Shown here one piece after another: positions 53,783 to 61,248 of a DNA stretch of 64,000 nucleotides. The position numbers were made by a program, and so were the translations under genes. Each line of letters starts with the position of its first letter. Within the stretch, counting starts at the first letter, position 1. This stretch comes from Planctomycetota bacterium (GTDB lineage: Bacteria > Planctomycetota > UBA8108 > JACQVS01): assembly GCA_028280485.1 (NCBI GenBank), contig JANQLS010000049.1:124001-188000 (forward strand). The letters are read 5' to 3'. The notes beneath the pieces were generated by a model. That model did not search any database. It was not told where the DNA came from and saw only the letters and a list, made by a program, of their open reading frames with translations.

Positions 53783-54721
53783 TTGAAAAAAAGTGCGAAT
53801 AAACGATCAAAAAGATCGTCGAAGAGAAAAAATAAAACTTACTCAACCGGCAGCCAAGTGGTCATGGATAAAGAAGAAGAAACTCAACAAGAAGAACAAC
53901 AACAAGAGGCTCAGCCGACGCAGCCCGCGAAGCAGGGTGGACAAGAGTTGACCTTAGCGAGTTCGAATCAACGCTCGCTTTCGGTCTCGACACCCAAGGT
54001 ACGTCTGCCCGCCGAGATCCGTCGCCATAAGAATTTCATTCGCTTCCTTCTGAAATCTATCGGCGATAAGAAGCTCGTTCATCACGTAGAGAAGCTACGC
54101 GATGCCATTCTTCGTCAAGTGATCGAAGCTCAACGTAACAGTACTGGGTTAGGCTCTTTGGTTGGATTGACCGGTGCGCAAGGTGGCGAGGGAACCAGTT
54201 GGATCTCTTTGATTCTCACCTTGTCGTTAGGTGATTGCACCCACCGAAGAATCGCCCTCTTAGATTGCACCTTTGACCAAACTCGTTTTGAGTCCGTAGC
54301 CAAGGTGTTACGCCTCGACATGACCGATGTTTCCATTTACTTCGGTCGCAACGAAATGTGCGGCTTCCACAGTGAAGCTCAACCCAATACGTTCTTTCTC
54401 TGCACTTCAGATTCCACCAGCGGCTTATCGTTTTTCTCAGATAAACGCTTACCTGAGGTCCTCGATGAGCTTCGAGAACGATTTGATATCGTCATCTGCG
54501 ATATGCCGCCCTTGTTGGATGGATCAGCGAACGTCTTTTTAACTCCCCTCTTAGATCACCTTTATCTGGTGGCCTCCCCCGGGAGGGTCAAGCATTCTCA
54601 AATGCAGGAATGTATCGAAGCCGCCACGATCGAAGGAAAAAACACGATCAGCGGAGTGATCCTCAACAAACAAAAAGTGCCCGTGTGGTCAAAACTCATC
54701 GGTAAAGGCTATTTCTATTAG
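53783..54721 (+). CDS. CpsD/BY-kinase-like ATPase with altered Walker A
   Basis: This 312-residue protein has a basic and Gln/Glu-rich N-terminus (1-55) and a MinD/CpsD-like domain. The Walker A region is GAQGGEGTSW (131-140), where Thr138 stands at the normal lysine. Walker A' is IALLDCTFD, and Walker B is DIVICDMPPLLD. The C-terminus has only a short YFY end, without the usual tyrosine cluster. It pairs with the Wzc-like protein, but kinase activity is doubtful. The TTG start has GAGGAG seven bases upstream. Its TAG stop begins a TAGTAGTCCGC hairpin repeat. Confidence 0.85.
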   Translation: MKKSANKRSKRSSKRKNKTYSTGSQVVMDKEEETQQEEQQQEAQPTQPAKQGGQELTLASSNQRSLSVSTPKVRLPAEIRRHKNFIRFLLKSIGDKKLVHHVEKLRDAILRQVIEAQRNSTGLGSLVGLTGAQGGEGTSWISLILTLSLGDCTHRRIALLDCTFDQTRFESVAKVLRLDMTDVSIYFGRNEMCGFHSEAQPNTFFLCTSDSTSGLSFFSDKRLPEVLDELRERFDIVICDMPPLLDGSANVFLTPLLDHLYLVASPGRVKHSQMQECIEAATIEGKNTISGVILNKQKVPVWSKLIGKGYFY

Positions 54722-54834
54722 TAGTCCGCAATCTCCGATTGCGGCCCTCCCGAGCAAATCCAACCCACCTGAATGATCAAAAAAGCTCACTCAAAGTAGC
54801 CGGCTCTTAGTAGTCGGCTCAGTCCCTGAGCCGG
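54719..54834. repeat. GTAGT-hairpin repeats after the CpsD-like gene
   Basis: Hairpin CCGCAATC/GATTGCGG is at 54726-54744 with the gene's own TAG at its left edge. A second hairpin CGGCTCA/TGAGCCG is at about 54811-54834. Confidence 0.8.
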
Positions 54835-54937
54835 TTCGGCAGCCAATTTGATCCCTAAACACTGAAAATATTATGGGAGACAGCAAGTTGAGCCTCTCAT
54901 AAATAGAAAGGCAAGCTTGCTTCAAAGCCGGCTCACG

Positions 54938-55160
54938 GGGAGGTTGTGAATTTTTAGATTCATATGAATTAAGCGCCAATATTAATAAGCCCGGAGCGTA
55001 AGCGACGGGACAATGCTAAAGTATTTCCTGGGTGGGAATTAAATGCATGAGTTATCCTTATGGATGTACCGATGCGGATTCATCGCGATGACGTATCCCG
55101 TCGCTGACGCTCCGGGCTTACTAATGGATATCGAATAAATTCACAACCTCGGGATAAGCC
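54938..55160. repeat. MITE-like element A3 with long outer arms
   Basis: The inner inverted repeats AAGCCCGGAGCGTAAGCGAC and its match bound about 54982-55125. Outer arms GAGGTTGTGAATTTTTAGAT (about 54941) and AATAAATTCACAACCTC (about 55134-55150) extend it. The interior GCTAAAGTATTTCCTGGGTG is shared with A1 and A2. Confidence 0.8.
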
Positions 55161-55860
55161 AACCACTCCGCTCCAAACTAAAGCAACCCGCTCCCCATCC
55201 CGTACCTCCGATAGCCATCCAACTTTCGTACCTAAATACGACAATCCCCAAACAAAAATCCCTATTCCCCAGCCAGCCTCACCAATCTCGCAACTCTTTA
55301 TAGTTTAAAGCCTTACAGACCCAACCTGCAGGCTAAGGAATATCCTTAGTATGAAGTTCTCGAAAAGATCATGAAACTTCAAATATTCCCATAAACCTAT
55401 CTTTCATTTTCCTCTTTATCCCTTAGAATCACAAGCTGTGAGAGTAATCAGGTCAGTCTGTCTACATTCCTTAGGCTACTCCCGTAAATTTATTTGCGGG
55501 AAGGGTTAAAAGGCATGTAGAACATTTGAGGCAGCTGAACAGGATTTCTTGTTACAAGATTCCTTATTTAAATGTCTCTCTGAGGCGCCTTTAATTATTT
55601 AATAGGCACTAGGGTTGATGCTTGTGTTCCTTCAAGTACTTACCTCAGGTTGGTTTCAGGCGGTTCCAACAGTCTCCCACAACAGTACACAAGTCGGAAA
55701 ATCAATTTCGCTTTACAGGTTTCACTAGGAGCATTGCTTCTGTCGAAACGTCTGTAAGTGCTTTTGGTTTAGGTAATCAACCTCTAAATGACCTAACAGT
55801 TGTAGTAAGATCTGTTACTCATTTGGCATTTGTGGTTGAAGCCCGTGCAGTATTTTTTAT
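55161..55860. other. Gene-free gap upstream of the PEP-CTERM gene
   Basis: No gene is supported. The ORF at 55622-55996 runs through the hairpin leader and is most likely spurious. Promoter elements for the PEP-CTERM gene should lie here. Confidence 0.45.
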
Positions 55861-55982
55861 GTTGCAACGAGCTCCTTCGGAGCCCGTTTCAACCGCTCAA
55901 GCAAATCGACGATTTGCTTTCACTCCGCTAAACGTAGGCTCTACGAGCCAAACTTTCGCGGCTGAGTTGATTCCAACTCGGC
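55861..55982 (+). promoter_or_regulatory. Four-hairpin leader element, copy 2
   Basis: This aligns along its whole length with 51834-51954 at roughly three-quarters identity by eye. It has the same four hairpins in order: CTCCTTCGGAG with GTTG/CAAC closing, GCAAATC/GATTTGC, AACGTAGGCT/AGCC (weaker) and CGAGTT-type GAGTTG/CAACTC. It ends about 108 bp before the PEP-CTERM start. Confidence 0.7.
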
Positions 55983-56089
55983 AAAATAAATTTTAAGGCA
56001 GTGTGTTAAAAAGCACAGGCTTCTCAAACGAGGAAACTCGTATATCTGTAACAGCCAGGAAGGGGCTTCTACAGAGAACGGAAAAAGAA

Positions 56090-56749
56090 ATGATCAAGAA
56101 ACTTTCTCTACTCACAGCATTTATTGTTACTGCTTTCGTGTTTTCAGCTTCTCAAGCTGACGCAGCAGTTCTCACGGCGCGTGAAACCATCAGAGACATG
56201 GCCTACGGCGACGGCAATGCTCGAAGCATGTTCCGTCAACGTGAAAGCAGCAACGGCATCAACGAACGCCTCCACGGCCAAGATGCTCTCGACGCCCTGA
56301 TCACTGACAATCAAATTGACAGTGACTACGGCCTCGACAACGCAAACACCGTGACTTACCGTCACGACCTCACCTGGTTAGATCCTGAAGCTGAAGAATT
56401 CTTAGAAGTAAGAATTGTTATCATCGCTCATGGACCCGACGGTGCTTACGAATGGATTCGCTTCGACGGCGTTGACGCTGCAGCCTTCCATCACAAAGAC
56501 GTCTCTTACCAAGCTGCATTCAGAAAAGCTATCTTCTTGGATGATTCAGTCGAAATTAACATCCTCCTCGAAGACGGTTACCTCGAAATCGAAATCGAAA
56601 AATCAGCTTCGACTTCTATCGTGACTTCATTGATCGACGTCACCTACGTCTCAGCCTCAACTCCAGAGCCAGCGACCTTGGCACTCTTGGGAATTGGTGG
56701 CGCTGCAGTTAGCGCAGTGGCACTCAGAAGGCGCAAGACTCAGAAGTAA
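56090..56749 (+). CDS. PEP-CTERM sorting-domain protein
   Basis: This is a 219-residue secreted protein. The start at 56090 (MIKKLSLLTAFIVTAFVFSA) gives a clean signal peptide ending near SQADA; an ORF start 87 bp upstream would spoil it. The mature part (about 26-185) is acidic and beta-rich, with no recognised domain. The C-terminus is a full PEP-CTERM tail: TPEPATLALLGIGG, a hydrophobic helix and the basic ALRRRKTQK. It is the only such protein in the window and the probable substrate of the exosortase 5 kb upstream. A four-hairpin leader precedes it and a terminator follows. Confidence 0.93.
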   Translation: MIKKLSLLTAFIVTAFVFSASQADAAVLTARETIRDMAYGDGNARSMFRQRESSNGINERLHGQDALDALITDNQIDSDYGLDNANTVTYRHDLTWLDPEAEEFLEVRIVIIAHGPDGAYEWIRFDGVDAAAFHHKDVSYQAAFRKAIFLDDSVEINILLEDGYLEIEIEKSASTSIVTSLIDVTYVSASTPEPATLALLGIGGAAVSAVALRRRKTQK

Positions 56750-56801
56750 GATATCAACTACTAGCTAAAAATAGTTTTAATGAAGCATTCATGCTTCAGG
56801 T

Positions 56802-56846
56802 AAAAAGACTGCAAGGAAGACCTAGACTTCCCTGCAGTCTTTTTGC
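56802..56846 (+). terminator. Rho-independent terminator after the PEP-CTERM gene
   Basis: The stem AAAAAGACTGCAAGGAAG with its near-complement has a short loop and is followed by a T-tract. It is 53 bp after the stop. Confidence 0.88.
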
Positions 56847-57236
56847 ACATTAGCTGGCTGTTCGGGCGTGGGGCCCCTCCTTGAAATTATCACCACACCA
56901 TTAGCTCTCTCCCTGCCCCGATAAAGCTTCGCCTCCTCTATTCTCTTAACAATATCGGAAATAATTTTCTCCCGGCGCCATTATTTTGCGTACCCGTCGA
57001 GAGGAAGGTATTCTTAGTAGGGTTCTCTACGCACTTTAAGGGTCGATTACCCCCCCATCAGTACAAATTGTTTTAACCCAGTTAAAGCAACTGATTCACT
57101 TAGATTTTCGAATACCCATCAAAAGGGATAAGACATCCCGATGAGGCGCAAATCGCCGAGCAAGATATCCATCGTTGCTTTGTGTTTGCAGCTTCACGGG
57201 CGACCCTCTCAAAATTCAATTCAAGTATCGAATACT
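56847..57236. other. Gap upstream of the long TPR gene
   Basis: No gene is supported. An ATG at 57141 would extend the TPR protein by 32 residues. Confidence 0.4.
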
Positions 57237-60200
57237 ATGCTTAAAAGACTCGCGATCTTAGTAGCCATTCTCGCTGTTGTTGGAGGAACGATCTGGTGGC
57301 TCCTCAATGATTCTCCTCACAAGAAGATTCGTTCCTGGAGACAAGCTTCTCGATTCTTCTTCAATGAAGCAGGTGACTTAGCTACCGCTGAAAACATCAA
57401 CAAGAAGATCTTAGAGTTCTTGCCCAACTCGATCCAAGATCGATTCTTCAAGGCGCGAATTCTAGAGTCCAAAGGAGACATAGCTTCTCTTCAAGCTGCA
57501 GCCGATCTCTTAGAAGAATTGGTCAGCGACCCCAACCCTCGTCTTTTATCGCTCAACCTCAATCGAGCGCGAATCCTTAGAACCCTAGGTCGATTGAGTG
57601 AAGCTCAGGGTGCCGCTCGGAGTGTAGCCGACTTATTCCCCTTCGAGTCCAACTTAGAAACGGCGAGAATTTCCCTAGCTGCCCTAGATCTCTACGGTGC
57701 CTTGAAAAGCGCCAAGTCAGCTCACGACGAACTCGCAAAAGATGCCTTCAGTCGAGCCCAAGCAAAAGAATTGGAAGCATCCATTTACTTCATGCTGTTG
57801 GGATACAAAGGCAATCAAAACGAAAAAACGAAGGCGGATATCAACAAAGCCGCACGCGCCGCATTAGATTTGGCAATCAGCGCAGCTAAAGATGTGCCCG
57901 AAGATCTCCTTCCAGCGAATCAGTACAATCTTTGGATGGCCTCCCTCTACGAAAAGCGCTCGAGAGTTCGAGCTCCCGGTGAGTCTCCCTGTTGGAGTGC
58001 GGCAAAGATTTTAGATTCAAAATTAGCCGACCTCAAACGAAGAGCTAAAGATGTTCCCGAACATCTTTATACCGCTATCGGTGCTCTGAAACTCAGAGCC
58101 GCTACTGAAGAGAAGAATGACATTCCTGATCGCTCCCCCCAAGTGATTCAGAGCCTCCTCGACCAAGCTCAAGAAAGCTTCACCTTAGCTCTCGCTAATA
58201 CGAGTCCCGAAGATGCCAAGCCTCTCTTAGAGAAAGCTCCACCTTCAAAAACATCGGGTGAAGGACAAGCTCTGGCTCAAGAAATCGATGAAGAACTCAA
58301 ATCTCGTCGAGACTACGTCATGAAGCTTCTTCATATCTCAAAGATCTTTTTGGCTTCCCCTCTACACTCTCATCTGATTTCAGATTCAACGGCTCTTAAA
58401 CTGTCTCAACGGGTTAACGATGCTCGAACTGCGGATGATGAAAGTGTCAGTAAACTCTTTTCGATGGTCGTCGCCTTCGCGAAACTCAAAGAAGGTAAAG
58501 CCCAAGAAGCTGAAAGCATTTTGGTCGAGTACGCCAAATCGCAAGAGAAGGGACTCCAAGCGAGTGCCTACTTAGATCTTTGTCGCCAAAGCTTGAAGGT
58601 CTTAGCCGATCAATCGGTGGCCTTACGATTTATCGATCTCTACGACCAAATGAGTCCCAAAGATGAATTGGTCAACCGCAAGCTACGCTTACTCCTTCAA
58701 ATGAAAAAGGAACCAAAACTCAGCGAAGAAGCACAGAAGCGAATCGATAAAACGCTCGCCAATTTAAAATCTCAACCCATCGAAAAAGATTCAGACCCCT
58801 TGGCTCGCGCTCGAATTCTTCAGAGCTTAGACAGTGCTGAATCCGCCTTAGAGTATCTTCGCAAGGCTCGTAAGGCATCTCCCGACAGCCCTTCATTGAG
58901 AATGGCTGTCGGAACGTTCTTACTTCAACAAGCACAAAACATCGAAGTCGAAGATCAAGCCCGAGACTTATACCGACAAGCCATCGCTGATCTTCTTCCT
59001 ACTTTGTTCGATTCACCTGAATCCTTACCCTTAGTGAACCGCCAACTCAATTTTGCGTTTACTTCACTGCAAAAATTGGCTTCAGACGAAGACCTGAGTG
59101 AGCTTCTTGAAAAACCCTACCCCAATGCGAGTCCCGGTGACCGGAAAATGTTCTTAGAAACAGTAAGGGCATTTCTCTCAGGAGACTTCAAAGCCACACT
59201 CGAGCATAGCAACAAGTTAAAATCACCGAGCAACTTCCAACCCTTCCTCTCCTTACTGAGAGGAGTATCCTTGGTTGAAAATGCCGGCGACGCTCAGGAT
59301 CAAAGTCAAATTGAGCCTCTATTAACGGCTGCTAAAAAAGAGTTCAATGCCCATCCCGAACTCATTGCTAATCGCTTTGAATTAGCTCACCTCAAGTTAC
59401 GCGATGTGCCTTCAGGACAAGATGTACCGAAGGAGTTGATGGATGAGGTGATCAGCCTCAATTCAGCAAAGGGAGTCAAAGGCAAGGGCGACTGGTTGAT
59501 GGCGAGGGCTTTAGACTTTCACGTTCGGTACCTCAAGCAACAACAACCCCCCAACAATGATTTGATTCAAGATCAGATCGAAAAGATTCAACATCACTTG
59601 AGGCGAACCATCGCGGCCGACCCTTTGAAGACGCCGGCTTACGTTGCTTTAAGCCGATCTTTCGAAGAACTGGCCAGCATGAAAGCGATCAATGAATCTA
59701 AAGATCAAATTCCAAAGTTGATCAAAGAAGCCCACGAACAATCCGTGATGGTTCTGAGAGCGGTACCCGCTCCCAATCATGCGGTCATCAGCAAGCTATC
59801 CGGTCATTTGATTTCATTGAATCAAGAAAAAGAATCTTTTCCTTATCTAGCCTCGATCAATCTCTTAGATCCACGCCCCCAGTACATGAATTCTTTGATG
59901 CAAAACTTGATCAGGAATCCCGAGATTTCGGACTGGGCTTTATGGGCTTTGGGAGAAACCGATCAATACCCCGTCAAGCTTGAAGGCGATCACCTTCCGA
60001 AATTAAAAAGCGTTTGGAGAAAATTCAGCGACGATATGCAAAGTAGGAATCCTTCTCAATACCTACTTTCGATTCGAACGATCGAAGATCTCCTTTCAGG
60101 GGAAACCACTCGTGATGCGGTGAAAGCCTTCCTCTTTGAAGACATCAAAGAAAAATGGGAAGCACTTCCTCACTACGAAGGTATGAGGAACATGTACATC

Positions 60201-60719
60201 GGTGAGATTCACTCTGCTGCTTACCAGAGTCCCGAACTCACCCGAAAACAAAAAGCTGAGCATTTAGGCAAGATGCTGGATGCCTACGAAGCTTCGATCA
60301 AAGCGTATGAAGCGAAAAAACTTCCAGCTCCTTTGGCTGTCCTCAATAATGCAGCTTGGTTTTTAGCGGTGGAATCACCTCGAATGGATCTGGAACGCGC
60401 CTTAGAGTTAGCCATACAAGCTAAAGATCGCTTGCGCACTCCTGCGGATCTTCCCGATGTATACGACACCTACGCCTGGATCCTCTATCGAAACAAAAGG
60501 CTTTCAGAAGCAAAAAACGAATACCAAATTTTGATCTCGTCTAAAGATAGTCCAAACTATCGCTACAACATGGCGAAGGTCCTATTCGACCTCCAAGATT
60601 ACCGTGCCGCTCAAGACGAGCTAACCAAGGCACTCAACGCGCTCGATTTTCAGTATCGAAAGCAAGCCATCCAGCTCCAAGCTCAGGTAAGGAAAAAACT
60701 CCTCGAGCAATCAAGGTAG
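57237..60719 (+). CDS. Very long TPR-repeat protein, membrane-anchored
   Basis: This protein has 1160 residues from the ATG at 57237, which puts a membrane helix (MLKRLAILVAILAVVGGTIW) at the N-terminus; the ATG at 57141 is an alternative. The rest is almost wholly helical TPR-like repeats (for example GDLATAENINKKILEFLPNS, ESALEYLRKARKASPDSPSL, and at the end NRLSEAKNEYQ-like units). It lies downstream of the PEP-CTERM gene, where XrtA loci often carry the TPR protein PrsT, so a similar role in EPS or protein sorting is inferred. The match to PrsT is not shown. The TAG stop starts a TAGTCCGC hairpin repeat. Confidence 0.82.
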   Translation: MLKRLAILVAILAVVGGTIWWLLNDSPHKKIRSWRQASRFFFNEAGDLATAENINKKILEFLPNSIQDRFFKARILESKGDIASLQAAADLLEELVSDPNPRLLSLNLNRARILRTLGRLSEAQGAARSVADLFPFESNLETARISLAALDLYGALKSAKSAHDELAKDAFSRAQAKELEASIYFMLLGYKGNQNEKTKADINKAARAALDLAISAAKDVPEDLLPANQYNLWMASLYEKRSRVRAPGESPCWSAAKILDSKLADLKRRAKDVPEHLYTAIGALKLRAATEEKNDIPDRSPQVIQSLLDQAQESFTLALANTSPEDAKPLLEKAPPSKTSGEGQALAQEIDEELKSRRDYVMKLLHISKIFLASPLHSHLISDSTALKLSQRVNDARTADDESVSKLFSMVVAFAKLKEGKAQEAESILVEYAKSQEKGLQASAYLDLCRQSLKVLADQSVALRFIDLYDQMSPKDELVNRKLRLLLQMKKEPKLSEEAQKRIDKTLANLKSQPIEKDSDPLARARILQSLDSAESALEYLRKARKASPDSPSLRMAVGTFLLQQAQNIEVEDQARDLYRQAIADLLPTLFDSPESLPLVNRQLNFAFTSLQKLASDEDLSELLEKPYPNASPGDRKMFLETVRAFLSGDFKATLEHSNKLKSPSNFQPFLSLLRGVSLVENAGDAQDQSQIEPLLTAAKKEFNAHPELIANRFELAHLKLRDVPSGQDVPKELMDEVISLNSAKGVKGKGDWLMARALDFHVRYLKQQQPPNNDLIQDQIEKIQHHLRRTIAADPLKTPAYVALSRSFEELASMKAINESKDQIPKLIKEAHEQSVMVLRAVPAPNHAVISKLSGHLISLNQEKESFPYLASINLLDPRPQYMNSLMQNLIRNPEISDWALWALGETDQYPVKLEGDHLPKLKSVWRKFSDDMQSRNPSQYLLSIRTIEDLLSGETTRDAVKAFLFEDIKEKWEALPHYEGMRNMYIGEIHSAAYQSPELTRKQKAEHLGKMLDAYEASIKAYEAKKLPAPLAVLNNAAWFLAVESPRMDLERALELAIQAKDRLRTPADLPDVYDTYAWILYRNKRLSEAKNEYQILISSKDSPNYRYNMAKVLFDLQDYRAAQDELTKALNALDFQYRKQAIQLQAQVRKKLLEQSR

Positions 60720-60793
60720 TCCGCACAAGGTAGTCCGCACTCTCCGAGTGCGGATGGTAGTAGGCACGCGCCGCGTGCCGTCCTCTTCTTTAC
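60717..60793. repeat. GTAGT-hairpin repeats after the TPR gene, first copy of a 53-bp direct repeat
   Basis: Hairpins CCGCACT/AGTGCGG (about 60736-60754) and GGCACGC/GCGTGCC (about 60763-60780) follow the stop codon. Bases 60741-60793 are identical to 61017-61069. Confidence 0.85.
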
Positions 60794-60844
60794 CTTCGTC
60801 ATTCCACTGAAACACAAAATCGCACTTGAGCCCATCAAATCAAC

Positions 60845-60990
60845 TGGCTCGAAGCGTGAGAGCCGGTGAAAGACTAAGACGACATTAAAGATATTATTTG
60901 GCGGGATAGAGTCATTTCTACATTATGTAGATTAAAGCCATGCGAGATCAACTCGACGACTCGCCCCCTCCTTATGCTTCGGGCTAGTTA
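60845..60990. repeat. Degenerate MITE-like element D
   Basis: The right end reads ATGCTTCGGGCTAGTTAATG and the left end CTGGCTCGAAGCGTGAGAGC; the pairing is eroded. It lies between the two 53-bp direct repeats. Confidence 0.5.
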
Positions 60991-61016
60991 ATGGAAATTT
61001 GTTAAAAATTAAAAAC

Positions 61017-61069
61017 CTCTCCGAGTGCGGATGGTAGTAGGCACGCGCCGCGTGCCGTCCTCTTCTTTA
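61017..61069. repeat. Second copy of the 53-bp direct repeat
   Basis: Identical to 60741-60793, including hairpin GGCACGC/GCGTGCC. Confidence 0.9.
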
Positions 61070-61123
61070 AAAATAAAATCAGAAGCAAAGAAGACGCTCT
61101 CTTCACCCCCCCCCCAAAAAATA

Positions 61124-61159
61124 CATGCTCTGACAACCGGGGCAAGCTATCAGAGCATG
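61124..61159. other. Hairpin of unknown role
   Basis: The inverted arms ATGCTCTGA and TCAGAGCAT enclose an 18-base loop. It follows a run of ten C (61106-61115) and precedes the terminator at 61198-61233. Confidence 0.5.
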
Positions 61160-61197
61160 GGAGGAAGCGCCTAAGCGCAACATTTAAGTTTACATGT

Positions 61198-61233
61198 AAA
61201 AAAGGAGTCTCAGCATGCTGAGACTCCTTTTTG
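61198..61233 (-). terminator. Rho-independent terminator for the Kelch gene
   Basis: A perfect palindrome (AAGGAGTCTCAGCATGCTGA and the remainder) is flanked by A- and T-tracts. It lies 16 bp beyond the stop of the minus-strand gene at 61249. Confidence 0.9.
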
Positions 61234-61248
61234 TTTTTAACTACAGTC

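Noticed and set aside
55820-55845. Possible sigma-54 promoter (TGGCATTTGTGGTTGA) upstream of the PEP-CTERM gene
   Set aside because: The required GC of the -12 element is missing at the correct spacing.
55622-55996. Plus-strand ORF of 124 aa
   Set aside because: Its second half is the four-hairpin leader, which aligns with a non-coding copy at 51834-51954. The product has no recognisable features.
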